Position numbers and translations under genes: made by a program
NCBI RefSeq assembly: GCF_045679555.1
Contig: NC_092094.1
Coordinates: 30,726,052 to 30,790,051 of the forward strand
Source of the DNA: Salvelinus alpinus
Taxonomy: Eukaryota; Chordata; Actinopteri; Salmoniformes; Salmonidae
Direction: 5' to 3'
Length of the DNA: 64,000 bases
The notes under the pieces: generated by a model
The model's database searches: none
Seen by the model: only the letters and a program-made list of their open reading frames with translations
Told to the model about the DNA's origin: nothing
In this document: positions 54,301 through 64,000 of the stretch, in pieces
Position numbering within the stretch: the stretch's first letter is position 1
How the letters are laid out: the number at the start of each line of letters is the position of its first letter

Positions 54301-55961
54301 TTTCTTCCAGGGGCAGTTTGAAACTCGGTAGCGAGTGTTGCAACAGAAGACAGACAATTTTTATACGCTACGTGCTTCAGCACTCGGCGGTCTCGTTCTG
54401 TGAGCTTGTGTGGCCTACCACTTCGCGGCTGAGCAGTTGTTGCTCCTAGACGTTTCCACTCCACAATAACAGCACTTACAGTTGACCGGGGGAGCTCCTA
54501 TGACTGTGCCACAGTCTACTGCCAATGTTTGTCTATGGAGATTGAATGGCTGTGTGCTCGATTTTACACACCTGTCAGCAACAGGAGTGGCTAAAATAGA
54601 CAAATCCACTAATTTGAAGTGTTGTTGACAAACTTTTTGTTTTTATAATAAGATTTGGAATTTAAATCTTCAATAGCTCTTACAGAAAGCGTGCCATGAC
54701 TATGAAAATTATATATTCAGAATCAGGGGAGGATGGAGAAAATCCACAGCTTAATTATTTTTGGAAATTTCAGCAGTTTTGTTTATGCTTTCAAACTGCA
54801 TACTTTCAATAATGCTAATTACTACTGCAACTTTCAAGCTGGTAGAGCTACCTCACGAAATGTCTATGCCTCTCGTCGTAGGGTACATTCCTCTCATGCG
54901 GTCTACGTGTAATCGCCGGGGGATACAGGCAAAATTGATTCTTCCTCTTCTGTGGATGTTATATTAAGGTTGGAAACAAACTTTAAGGTGGATTACCGCC
55001 ACCAATTTGACTCAAGCGTGGACCAGAGACAGGGAAGGTGTAAATCCTACTAATTCTCAAAAAATAAATAATTAAATACTACATCCCCTAAAGATTATAT
55101 CAGCAGTTAATTTAAGCTTTTTAACACCATTACTCCTTAAATCTAAGAACAACCTCTCCCCCTCCTTCCCATATTGCTGTCACTGAAATAGAATGTGTTC
55201 CACTCAATGATTTAATTACACACAGTTTTGGGGAGATTTTTGTCCATTTTCCCCAGATTCAGAATATATCATTTCCATAGTCATCCAGAAAAAACGTGGA
55301 TTTTTGTCCATCCACCTCCAATTCAGAATATATAATTTTAGTCATGGAACACTTGGTGTAAGAGCTATTTAAGATCATAATACGATTTCGGATTTCACTT
55401 TTTTTTTTTTATCCGCCTGATTCAGAGTATACCATCGTCATAGTCATGGCAAGCTTGGTTCAATAACTATTATGGAGAATATCGAATATCCAATATAAAA
55501 CTAAGTTTTCCTTGGTCAGGAAAGTAAAAAATTACTTAAAAGATATGTGGCCCGTGTCTAGAGACAGAAAGAAGTCGGGCTAAGTATAATAAAATAGAAT
55601 TAGTGTCTACCGTTATCTGGCTAAAAATACTTAGCTAAACTAACTAGCAACAGAGTAACAAGTTGCTTAGCTAGCTAGCTAGCTACAGGGGAACACGTTC
55701 CCAATGCAAAAAAGCAATGAAACTTGAAATATGTTTGACTTCAAAGTCAAGTACAATGCTATAGGAGGCTAGCTAGCTGGCTAACAGCTGCTAGCATACC
55801 ATAACACTCATAACTGTCAAGAAGCTATACTAGCTAGCTAAATGGGTCAGCTAACTAGATATCTCACCTGGTATCTGCAGGTAGAGGGAGACGAAGGCTA
55901 CCATGTAGATGAGAGCCATGCACCAAAGGAACAGGCGGCGTGGCAGAGTAATGTAGCCCAT
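41914..55961 (-). CDS. lmf2: lipase maturation factor 2
   Basis: This ER multi-pass protein of the lipase maturation factor family (LMF1 helps fold lipoprotein and hepatic lipases; LMF2's role is less defined). Fifteen coding exons in transcription order: 55961-55868, 49395-49279, 49182-49046, 48950-48922, 48570-48377, 48125-47947, 47825-47684, 47567-47442, 47367-47262, 47120-47024, 46717-46535, 46363-46195, 46052-45941, 45265-45157, 42351-41914. They total 2232 nt, 743 residues (human about 707), with all phases consistent. Landmarks: first helix [113 protein letters not shown]. The last exon adds a helix and a long acidic Glu-rich tail unlike the basic human end. The ATG lies in a good context (GCAGACATGG). 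Introns 1, 13 and 14 are expanded by repeats. Confidence 0.97.
42460..45153 (+). mobile_element. Tc1-like transposon at the lmf2 intron 14 splice donor
   Basis: The ends cagtgcattcgtaaagtattgac (42460) and, reversed, cagtgcatttggaaagtattcagac (45153) are inverted repeats, flanked by TA at 42458-42459 and 45154-45155. Degenerate plus-strand transposase pieces remain: 42860-43126 (helix-turn-helix region), 43277-43528 ([23 protein letters not shown]), then further breaks with no intact PIENLW. An hAT element occupies 43826-45093. The element is dead. Confidence 0.88.
43826..45093 (+). mobile_element. hAT-type element nested in Tc1
   Basis: The inverted ends TAGGGATG... and ...CATCACTA (reverse TAGTGATG) are flanked by CCTGTAAC (43818-43825) and GCTGTAAC (45094-45101), a 7/8 target duplication. 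Removing it restores the Tc1 arm 'ctgtaacgtaacaaaatgtgg'. The interior holds hAT transposase debris around 44100-44900, including [19 protein letters not shown], the block around the first catalytic Asp, in broken frames. Confidence 0.8.
45394..45946 (-). repeat. minisatellite copying the lmf2 exon-13 splice donor
   Basis: Ten tandem units, mostly 51 bp, lie in intron 13, ending at the exon 13 border. Each contains 'actaacccatcag' on the plus strand, i.e. CTGATGG|GTTAGT on the lmf2 strand, identical to the true exon-13/intron-13 junction. Copies start at 45441, 45492, 45543, 45586, 45637, 45688, 45739, 45790, 45841 and 45888. The true junction copy starts at 45935. The plus-strand open frame through it is an artefact of the 51-bp period. 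Confidence 0.95.
46834..47003. mobile_element. short hAT-type MITE in lmf2 intron 10
   Basis: The ends CAGTGGTTCCCAACC and GGTTGGGAACCAATG are inverted repeats over a 170-bp non-coding body. Flanking 8-mers CTCTAGAT and TTCTAGAG agree at 6 positions. The right end is only about 20 bp from the exon 10 donor. Confidence 0.75.
50564..52366 (+). pseudogene. hAT transposase with BED zinc finger, decayed
   Basis: The start is [14 protein letters not shown]. After a frameshift near 50612 comes a BED finger ([20 protein letters not shown], Cys-x2-Cys with a later His). TGA at 50823-50825 interrupts, then 50841-51155 shows [13 protein letters not shown] and [18 protein letters not shown] (first catalytic Asp). 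Later stops break [20 protein letters not shown] and the C-terminal dimerisation region. The end is an acidic tail near 52310-52365. The original would have been roughly 590 residues. Confidence 0.82.
52499..53707. mobile_element. second hAT-type element nested in the first
   Basis: The ends TAGAGGTCGACC and, reversed, TAGAGGTCGACT are flanked by a perfect 8-bp duplication ATGTGAAG (52491-52498, 53708-53715). The subterminal region has repeated 'ccgatta'/'atcggcc' motifs. No transposase frame was seen, so it is non-autonomous. A SINE sits at its right side. Confidence 0.9.
53455..53612 (+). repeat. truncated salmonid tRNA-derived SINE
   Basis: The head 'agagcattggactagttaaatgtaaggttgcaagattggatcccccgagctgac' and the tail 'gtgttcttaactgacttgcctagttaaataaag' are present. 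The middle is deleted relative to the 14884 copy. It is the youngest layer of the intron-1 nest. Confidence 0.8.
54655..55490. repeat. inverted-repeat (fold-back) region in lmf2 intron 1
   Basis: The motif 'agctcttacag...ccatgactatgaaaattatatattcagaatcagg' (54672-54728) recurs reversed at about 55250-55293, 55318-55376 and 55423-55480. A direct copy lies at 49550-49584, left of the Tc1 insertion. The region could fold into large hairpins in the transcript. No coding potential. The family is unidentified. Confidence 0.6.
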
Positions 55962-56580
55962 GTCTGCTGTGTGGAGGCCCTTCCTGGGATCTCTATCTGT
56001 TTCTGCAGAACGCGACAGTAGTCTACTGTAGTGGAACGGGAAGTCGGTGTGGGATTTTCACATAACCTGGAGACAAGTCCCTATCGGTGGATCAAAATGT
56101 TGATATTGGGGTAAAGGCGTGGGCATGGGTTCCCACCAATTATGTTTATATACACTAGACTTCCCGGGAGTGCTGTTTTGAAGCAACTGCACTTCCATCT
56201 GATCTTGGCACTTCCGCCATTCAAAAGAATATTTTGGAAGCTATAGAAATGCATTCAATGTCTACATTTCTGCCACATTTTTTCTATTACAGACACCTTA
56301 GTATACTTACACATGACATTATGTGAGCTAAACATATAAAAACATTTTTCTCAAAGTATACATTTTTGAAAGCTCTAATGTTACTGTCCCCGCTACACCA
56401 ACAAATACGTGTAATTCTGTCCTTGAAAGATTTAATTGAAGGACTGCTTCTACCGGGAGTGCCAATATGGCTGATCCAGTGACTTCAAAGTCTCTCATTG
56501 CCCAATCCATAGCAACTAGCAATCCAGGGTTTATATACATCGTTGGTTCCCACTAAATGTGGACGCAGCGTAGTCAACAT
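55962..56580. other. lmf2 5' flank, no TATA box seen
   Basis: The 5' UTR runs leftwards from about 56040. 55980-56060 is moderately GC-rich with no obvious TATA box on the minus strand. 56100-56560 holds no recognised exon; the open frame at 56540-56328 has no family signature. Confidence 0.4.
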
Positions 56581-58030
56581 CAAATCAAATCAAATTTTAT
56601 TAGTCACATACACATGGTTAGCAGATGTTAATGCGAGTGTAGCGAAATGCTTGTGCTTCTAGTTCCGACAATGCAGTAATAACAACAAGTAATCTAACCT
56701 AACAATTCCACAACTACTACCTTATACACACAAGTGTAAAGGGATAAAGAATATGTACATAAAGATATATGAATGAGTGATGGTACAGAACGGCATAGGC
56801 AAGATGCAGTAGATGGTATAGAGTACGGTATATACATATGAGATGAGTACTGTAGGGTATGTAAACATAAAGTGGCATAGTTTAAAGTGGCTAGTGGTAC
56901 ATGTATTACATAAAGATGGCAAGATGCAGTAGATGATATAGAGTACAGTATATACATATACATATGAGATGGGTAATGTAGGGTATGTAAACATTATATT
57001 AAGTGGCATTGTTTAAAGTGGCTAGTGGTACATTTTTACATAATTTCCATCAATTCCCATTTTTAAAGTGGCTGGAGTTGAGTCAGTATGTTGGCAGCGG
57101 CCGCTAAATGTTAGTGGTGGCTGTTTAACAGTCTGATGGCCTTGAGATAGAAGCTGTTTTTCAGTCTCTCGGTCCCTGCTTTGATGCACCTGTACTGACC
57201 TCACCTTCTGGATGATAGCGGGGTGAACAGGCAGTGGCTTGGGTGGTTGTTGTCCTTGATGATCTTTATGGCCTTCCTGTGACATCGGGTGGTGTAGGTG
57301 TCCTGGAGGGCAGGTAGTTTGCCCCCGGTGATGCGTTCTGCAGACCTCACTACCCTCTGGAGAGCCTTACGGTTGTGGGCGGAGCAGTTGCCGTACCAGG
57401 CGGTGATACAGCCCGACAGGATGCTCTCGATTGTGCATCTGTAGAAGTTTGTGAGTGCTTTTGGTGACAAGCCGAATTTCTTCAGCCTCCTGAGGTTGAA
57501 GAGGCGCTGCTGCGCCTTCTTCACAACGCTGTCTGTGTGGGTGGACCAATTCAGTTTGTCCGTGATGTGTACACCGAGGAACTTAAAACTTTCCACCTTC
57601 TCCACTACTGACCCGTCGATGTGGATAGGGGGGTGCTCCCTCTGCTGTTTCCTGAAGTCCACAATCATCTCCTTTGTTTTGTTGACGTTGAGTGTGAGGT
57701 TATTTTCCTGACACCACACTCCGAGGGCCCTCACCTCCTCCCTGTAGGCCGTCTCGTCGTTGTTGGTAATCAAGCCTACCACTGTAGTGTCATCCGCAAA
57801 CTTGATGATTGAGTTGGAGGCGTGCATGGCCACGCAGTCGTGGGTGAACAGGGAGTACAGGAGAGGGCTCAGAACGCACCCTTGTGGGGCCCCAGTGTTG
57901 AGGATCAGCGGGGTGGAGATGTTGTTACCTACCCTCACCACCTGGGGGCGGCCCGTCAGGAAGTCCAGGACCCAGTTGCACAGGGCGGGGTCGAGACCCA
58001 GGGTCTCGAGCTTGATGACGAACATTATCT
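56581..58030 (-). pseudogene. Rex1/L2-type LINE, 5'-truncated, long open RT frame
   Basis: The minus-strand frame 58025-57201 encodes 274 residues of reverse transcriptase without interruption: [34 protein letters not shown] (catalytic FADD intact), [14 protein letters not shown] and [14 protein letters not shown], then the post-RT region ([20 protein letters not shown]). The 3' end is 'tatgtgactaataaaatttgatttgatttgatg' in reverse at 56581-56612. The 5' part is missing beyond about 58030. A relatively recent copy judging from its open frame. Confidence 0.88.
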
Positions 58031-58495
58031 ATATCGACAACAGAAAATTGTTTGGTTATAATTTAGGGTTAATCATTAGGTTCGCAGTGTGTTTAAGATT
58101 AGGGCCAATATTAAAATGTAATTAGATAAATAGGCAGGGTTTATTACTTTGCCACTTGCCCAGATAGTGAGGACCGGAGGGGTTGGGGAACCGTGTCAGC
58201 ATGGCCACTTCAAGCTTCACCCACCAAACGTACGTCAAAGTCTGTTCAATACGTTTTGGGGAAACGTGTCGCTCAGTACACACCGTTCCGCAACGTATCA
58301 AACGTTTAAGCGAACTGAACGCACCTCTGTGTAACTTGATCTTTCCTTGTCATGTACATAATCACAGTTTCAAAACAATCTTATCTGCTTTGACATGAAA
58401 ATGCTTTCAGTAAAAACCATTTATAACAGGAGATAATTGATAGGCACCGAGAGACAGGACCAGACATTGGCAGGCTGTTTTTCACTGTAGTTCAG

Positions 58496-58501
58496 TTTAT
58501 T
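58496..58501 (-). terminator. c2cd5: poly(A) signal of c2cd5
   Basis: AATAAA on the minus strand lies 1.28 kb beyond the c2cd5 stop codon. The 3' UTR would run from 59775 to about 58480 and would include the MITE at 59057-59454. Nearer alternatives were not seen, but the assignment is inferred. Confidence 0.4.
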
Positions 58502-59056
58502 GTGCAGTACTGTTTATCTCAGGCAACAAGCTGACAGTCATGGCAATAGTAGATACATGCTGCTAGACACTAAGCAACACACTCTATATGTATTTACATT
58601 CAAGTCTTACAGAGAAAGAGAAACAGGTTGTATTCATTAACAGTAGAATGCATCTCTTACTTCTTACACAATGAATCAAACTTCAAGGACTTCATTAGAC
58701 ATGCAAAATTAGACACCACTAATATACTCTTACTTTATAAAAATACTAAAATCAGATTTTAGAGTACATTTACACAAATAAAAGTTATCGTGGCACCCAG
58801 ACTATGAACAAAAAGAGGTCATCGCAATAAGTTTATTTCCCAGCATTTACATGATTGTTAAAAACAGGAGAGTTCAGTAGTATGGACACCGTTGAGGCCG
58901 CAGTCAGGACAGCCAGGAGTGTGACAGGAGGCTGTCCACGGGGTGGGTGTATGTTTGTGTGAATGTTTGCCAAAAACATTGTCATACAGTGACACAATTA
59001 AACTCAATTTAGTTCTCTCTACCATGGCCATCTTCAGTAGTGGCTACCCTGTACTG

Positions 59057-59454
59057 CAGGGGTCCCCAATTCGTGGGCCAATCCCCAAAGTCGTGGGCCT
59101 ACATTTCCTTGAGCAGATGGTCGGGGATCCGAAAAATAGTTATAAATAATTAGTACCCTGCAAATTGACCGCAAGAATCCCAAACAGATATAGTATTTCA
59201 CAAAAACAGAATAATTTCAAACCTTGATTAAATTGGGATACGATCACATATGCCTATACCTATGCGTGGGAATACTTGGAAACAGATTTCCTAAATTAAA
59301 ATCACTTTGAGCTAATTTCCTGGTGATTTTACAGTCTTATGTCAAAGAACAAAAATGATATAAAACCATGTTTTTTTGCGCCGAAATCTTGAGTGGGCAA
59401 AATAAAACCACACGGGTCGAATTTGGCCCACGGGCTGCCTATTGGGAAACCCTG
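59057..59454. mobile_element. hAT-type MITE in the c2cd5 3' UTR
   Basis: The ends CAGGGGTCCCCAAT and, reversed, CAGGGTTTCCCAAT are inverted repeats. A perfect 8-bp duplication CTGTACTG flanks it (59049-59056, 59455-59462). The 398-bp body is non-coding. Confidence 0.9.
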
Positions 59455-59729
59455 CTGTACTGAGTATGGTACTCATGGCTGTCTACTAATGACTACCCTG
59501 TACACTTTAGAATGGCCGGCTAGTGACTGGATGGAGAGCAATCAGTCTTTTAGCTGCCTAAAACTTCACCATGTATTGGAATGTCTATTATATCACCAAC
59601 AGACAGACATGACATAATGCCTTTAAATGGCTTATGTAGAGTGCCTTAATGGACAATTAAGAGACAATTTCTCCATCAACTAGTCTGTTTATGGCAGACA
59701 TAAATCACAATTATTTGGATGGCTAGACT

Positions 59730-59767
<38 letters not shown>

Positions 59768-59775
59768 AGTGAGTG

Positions 59776-62700
59776 TCATGTGGTCCCATCAGCCCCAGTG
59801 GTGCTGGTCTGTCCGCTCGTAATCAGAGGGGGTATGGCCTCCTGGTCTGATTCTCTGACAAAGATGACAGCATCACCACTAACATTAATCAGACACTGAG
59901 CCTGGAGAGAGACAGAGAGAGAGAGAAATGGGAAAGAGAGAGAGAGAAGGGCGAGATAGAACGAGAAGACAGACATGAGGGTCTGTAGCCCTTTCCACTC
60001 ACAGCCCGTCATCCCGTACACGGGTTGAAAATGTCAGGTTTTGTTATTGATAAGCGCCTAAATTGGAACACAGTGGCTGTACGGTAACATGATATACATG
60101 ACGTCAGAGCTCCAGTTATCCACTTCACAGCACTGTATGAGTTTTGACTGACAGCCGTTATAAACTTGAGCATCACGTGAAACAACATGCTCCCCATCCC
60201 TCCTGCTAACTGGGCTACTTTTGCACATCTGTTCTCTGAGTGAGGGACATGCTGTAAATCGAGAGGAGTTGATTTGTTCTAAAATATGAGATGTTGAGGA
60301 ATATAATAAATACCACTGATGTCATGCAAGCTAACCACACACCCATGCACCTCACATTTCCTTTTTGAAAACTCATTTAATTTACAGAATCAACGTTTGT
60401 GATTGTTATGTTTGATCCAATTACAAGGAAAACATGCTTTATACCCTGGGTTGTCCTGAACAGAATGAACCTATGTTTGTTATATTGTGGAGAAAATTTG
60501 CCGTGGAACACGCACTTGAATGCACTCATGACTCCATACTATGCTCACTAAAATTACAATCTGTTTGTCTGAAGTGCCTTTTGAAAGCCCAACACTGTGA
60601 GATCATATTTTATAACTTAGCTAGCCATGTTGGCAATAGAATAAGATATCAAATGATGCCCACCTGACCCAGATTGTCATTTATAACGGAACATTTTGGG
60701 ATTGCATAAACATCAAAATTGTGTGATGGTGAGGACGCAGTGCTGTGTTCCAAACAAAAAACTACAAGTGTGCTAAAGAGAGCTAAAAAAAAGCACCTTA
60801 TAGTTGAAGACTCTTTCCTTGTGTCATAAAAGTGCATTGAAATGACTTAGTAACTGTCTACAGTTTGGAGAGGTGTGTGGCACTTCAAGACAACCTCTCA
60901 CTCAAACCCTTGTAATCTTGTTTTCTTATCTTGCACCTAATCCAACATTTCAATTAATATTCTTATTGTTACTGAATAAATCCAGAGTATTTTCAGATTT
61001 CGTTATTGACAAATGCTGTGAAAAGTACAGTAAATATAAAAAGCACATCAAATCAACAGTGTAATGTTTGGAGTCTGGTCATTTACCCATAACCTTCAAT
61101 GTGTACTCTTCGAATTGCTACCATGGTCATACCTATTTTATTTTTATTTTATTTCACCTTTATTTAACCAGGTAGGCAAGTTGAGAGCACGTTCTCATTT
61201 ACAATTGCGACCTAGCCAAGATAAAGCAAAGCAGTTCGACACATACAACAACACAGAGTTACACATGGAGTAAAACAAACACACAGTCAATAATACAGTA
61301 GAAAAATAAGTCTATATACAATGTGAGCAAGTGAGGTGACATAAGGGAGGTAAAGGCAAAAAAAGGCCATGGTGGCACAGTAAATACAATATAGCAAGTA
61401 AAACATTGGAATGGATGATTTGCAGTGGAAGAACGTGCAAAGTAGAGATAGAAATAATGGGGTGCAAAGGAGCTAAATAAATAAATAAATAAATACAGTA
61501 GGGAAAGAGGTAGTTGTTTGGGCTAAATTATAGATGGGCTATGTACAGGTGCAGTAATCTATGAGCTGCTCTGACAGCTGGTGCTAAAAGCTAGTGAGGG
61601 AGATAAGTGTTTCCAGTTTCAGAGATTTTTGTAGTTCGTTCCAGTCATTGGCAGCAGAGAACTGGAAGGAGAGGCGGCCAAAGGAAGAATTGGTTTTGGG
61701 GGTGACCAGAGAGATATACCTGCTGGAGCGCGTGCTACAGGTGGGTGCTGCTATGGTGACCAGCGAGCTGAGATAAGGGGGGACTTTACCTAGCAGGGTC
61801 TTGTAGATGACCTGGAGCCAGTGGGTTTGGCGACGAGTATGAAGCGAGGGCCAGCCAACGAGAGTGTACAGGTCGCAGTGGTGGGTAGTATATGGGGCTT
61901 TGGTGACAAAACGGATGGCACTGTGATAGACTGCATCCAATTTATTGAGTAGGGTATTGGAGGCTATTTTGTAAATGGCATCACCGAAGTCGAGGATTGG
62001 TAGGATGGTCAGTTTTACAAGGGTATGTTTGGCAGCATGAGTGAAGGATGCTTTGTTCCGGAATAGGAAGCCAATTCTAGATTTAACTTTGGATTGGAGA
62101 TGTTTGATGTGAGTCTGGAAGGAGAGTTTACAGTCTAACCAGACACCTAGGTATTAGTAGTTGTCCACATATTCTAAGTCAGAGCCGTCCAGAGTAGTGA
62201 TGTTGGACAGGCGGGCAGGTGCGGGCAGCGATCGGTTGAAGAGCATGCATTTAGTTTTACTTGTATTTAAGAGCAATTGGAGGCCACAGAAGGAGAGTTG
62301 TATGGCATTGAAGCTCGCCTGGAGGGTTGTTAACACAGTGTCCAAAGAAGGGCCAGAAGTATACAGAATGGTGTCGTCTGCGTAGAGGTGGATCAGAGAT
62401 TCACCAGCAGCAAGAGCAACATCATTGATGTATACAGAGAAGAGAGTCGGTCCAAGAATTCAACCCTGTGGCACCCCCATAAAGACTGCCAGAGGCCCGG
62501 ACAACAGACCCTCCGATTTGACACATTGAACTCTATCAGAGAAGTAGTTGGTGAACCATGCGAGGCAATCATTTGAGAAACCAAGGCTGTAGAGTCTGCC
62601 GATGAGGATGTGGTGATTGACAGAGTCGAAAGCCTTGGCCAGGTCAATGAATACGGCTGCACAGTATTGTTTCTTATCGATGGCGGTTAAGATATCGTTT

Positions 62701-64000
62701 AGGACCTTGAGCATGGCTGAGGTGCACCCATGACCAGCTCTGAAACGAGATTGCATAGCGGAGAAGGTATGTTGGGATTCGAAATGGTCGGTAATCTGTT
62801 TGTTGACTTGGCTTTCGAAGACCTTAGAAAGGCAGGGTAGGATAGATATAGGTCTGTAGCAGTTTGGGTCAAGAGTGTCCCCCCCTTTGAAGAGGGGGAT
62901 AACCGCAGCTGCTTTCCAATCTTTGGGAATCTCAGACGACACGAAAGAGAGGTTGAACAGGCTAGTAATAGGGGTGGAAACAATTTCAGCAGATAATTTT
63001 AGAAAGAGAGGGTCCAGATTATCTAGCCCGGCTGATTTGTAGGGGTCCAGATTTTGTAGCTCTTTCAGAACATCAGCTGACTGGATTTGGGAGAAGGAGA
63101 AATGGGGAAGGCTTGAGCGAGTAGCTGTGGGGGGTGCAGTGCTGTTGACCGGGGTAGGGGTAGCCAGGTGGAAAGCATGGCCAGCCGTAGAAAAATGCTT
63201 ATTGAAATTCTCAATTATAGTGGATTTGTCGGTGGTGACAGTGTTTCCTATCTTCAGTGCAGTGGGCAGCTGGGAGGAGGTGCTCTTATTCTCCATGGAC
63301 TTTACAGTGTCCCAGAACCTTTTTGGGTTTGTGTTGCAGGAAGCAAATTTCTGCTTGAAAAACCTATGCTTATTATAGTTCATTTCAATTTGGCCCAAAC
63401 CACATAGGTCAAGTTCCACGAGTGTAAGGGGTTAACCTGATGGTTCTTTGAGAAAATATTGTAGTTCAAACAGAACAATACTATAGGCCTCCAGTTCTTT
63501 AACTAACAGAGCAAATTAACAGTGTGTGTGTGTACCTGGTTCTTGTTGGGGTTTTCCATGAAGACACACTCCTTCATGCTGTATGACACTACGGCGTTGC
63601 CCCCCAGAGCTGCTACATGGGCACGGACCATGGCAAACACCTCCGCTATGAAGGAATGCAGGAACCCACTTACACCCCCCTCCTAACACACACACAGGTA
63701 AATATGTTAACCTTTGCGAAATCATTGCAATGAGCTAGCAGAGGAACAGACTACGCACACCACAGAAAGACATGTAATCATTTCCTACTCATCTCTGATG
63801 ACACCTGCAGGAATCTATTGCACAAACGTGTGTGTGTGTACCTCTCGTAGTGACGTGGTCTCTCTAATGAAGAACATGTTGATGATTCCCAAGTATTTGA
63901 CGATGCGCGTCCTGGGGAGAAAGGACAGAGGAGTCATCTTCACCACGGTAACAGGGGCACCGCATGGCAACGACCTGGTGGAGCGTAGGGACCGGGACCG
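59776..64000 (-). CDS. c2cd5: C2 domain-containing protein 5, C-terminal exons (partial)
   Basis: C2CD5 (CDP138) is a calcium- and phospholipid-binding C2 protein that helps insulin-stimulated GLUT4 vesicle insertion (family knowledge). Only the last three coding exons are here: 64000-63842 (open at the window edge), 63682-63536 and 59901-59776, joined in phase 0. Recognisable C-terminal sequence: VTVVKMTPLSFLP, KYLGIINMFFIRETTSLRE, GGVSGFLHSFIAEVFAMVRA, NAVVSYSMKECVFMENPNKN, then QCLINVSGDAVIFVRESDQE and a divergent Thr/Gly-rich tail to the TGA at 59776-59778. The N-terminal C2 domain lies beyond the window. The last intron (59902-63535) contains a large LINE in the same orientation. The gene is not beside LMF2 in human. 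Confidence 0.95.
61130..63420 (-). pseudogene. L2/Rex-type LINE in the last c2cd5 intron
   Basis: The minus-strand frame 63419-62460 encodes 319 residues from the pre-RT linker (PKRFWDTVKSME) into reverse transcriptase (NLDPYKSAGLDNLDP, RPISILPCLSKVFE, AAVFIDLAKAFDSVNHHIL), ending in GVPQG followed by TGA at 62460-62462. The following block with LYADDTILY (about 62390) and NTSKTKCMLFNRSL is in the same line of homology but broken again at about 62154. The C-terminal region and 3' UTR reach 61130. The endonuclease and 5' end are missing. A shorter copy is at 30255-31093. Confidence 0.88.

Larger units (their letters stand above)
49588..54627 (-). pseudogene. Tc1-like transposon in lmf2 intron 1, split by hAT
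   Basis: One terminus is 'tacactacatggccaaaagtatgctcg' at 49588. The other is degenerate near 54627. Minus-strand transposase pieces are at 54609-54068 (helix-turn-helix with [18 protein letters not shown], then [14 protein letters not shown] carrying the first Asp) and at 49890-49700 (C-terminal part). The 4-kb hAT element 49976-53960 separates them. Frames are broken. Confidence 0.85.

Overview
The window is vertebrate nuclear DNA, almost certainly from a salmonid fish (Salmo/Oncorhynchus/Salvelinus group). It has intron-containing genes with GT-AG splicing, very long CA/GT microsatellites, tRNA-derived SINEs with the shared salmonid tail (about 14.9, 38.2 and 53.5 kb), many decayed Tc1-like transposons and L2/Rex-type LINEs. 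It contains no bacterial, plasmid or CRISPR content.

Four host genes can be built exon by exon. adm2 (adrenomedullin 2/intermedin, + strand, 7.2-13.5 kb) encodes a 177-residue prepropeptide from two coding exons. miox (myo-inositol oxygenase, + strand, 38.8-41.7 kb) has ten exons and 287 residues. lmf2 (lipase maturation factor 2, - strand, 56.0-41.4 kb) has fifteen exons and 743 residues. c2cd5 (C2 domain-containing protein 5, - strand) is present only as its last three coding exons, at 59.8-64.0 kb. ADM2-MIOX-LMF2 is the same order and orientation as on human chromosome 22q13.33, so the block is conserved. c2cd5 lies elsewhere in human. miox and lmf2 converge and their 3' UTRs probably overlap. 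The four genes do not form a pathway: they are a secreted peptide hormone, a cytosolic inositol catabolic enzyme, an ER lipase chaperone and a membrane-traffic C2 protein.

Most of the rest is transposable-element debris, much of it nested and datable from target-site duplications. 1.6-5.8 kb is an inverted-terminal element holding two hAT-type insertions, one of which holds a Tc1 copy. 15.2-20.0 kb is a complete Gypsy LTR retrotransposon with 237-bp LTRs and a GTTGC duplication, but its pol is disabled. 20.1-24.2 kb is an L2-type LINE with an SGNH-esterase ORF1 and no visible endonuclease. 27.6-29.5 kb is a TTAA-flanked element with three internal ~400-bp repeats, inserted in a LINE. 32.9-34.9 kb is the 3' end (env plus LTR) of an old retrovirus. 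lmf2 intron 1 holds a four-level nest: Tc1, hAT, second hAT, SINE.

The most interesting points are in lmf2. A Tc1-like element inserted at the TA inside the 5' splice site of intron 14, and the TA duplication preserved the GT. In intron 13, a 51-bp minisatellite has copied the exon-13 splice donor ten times. miox intron 4 is a GC-AG intron. I found no convincing undescribed gene system.
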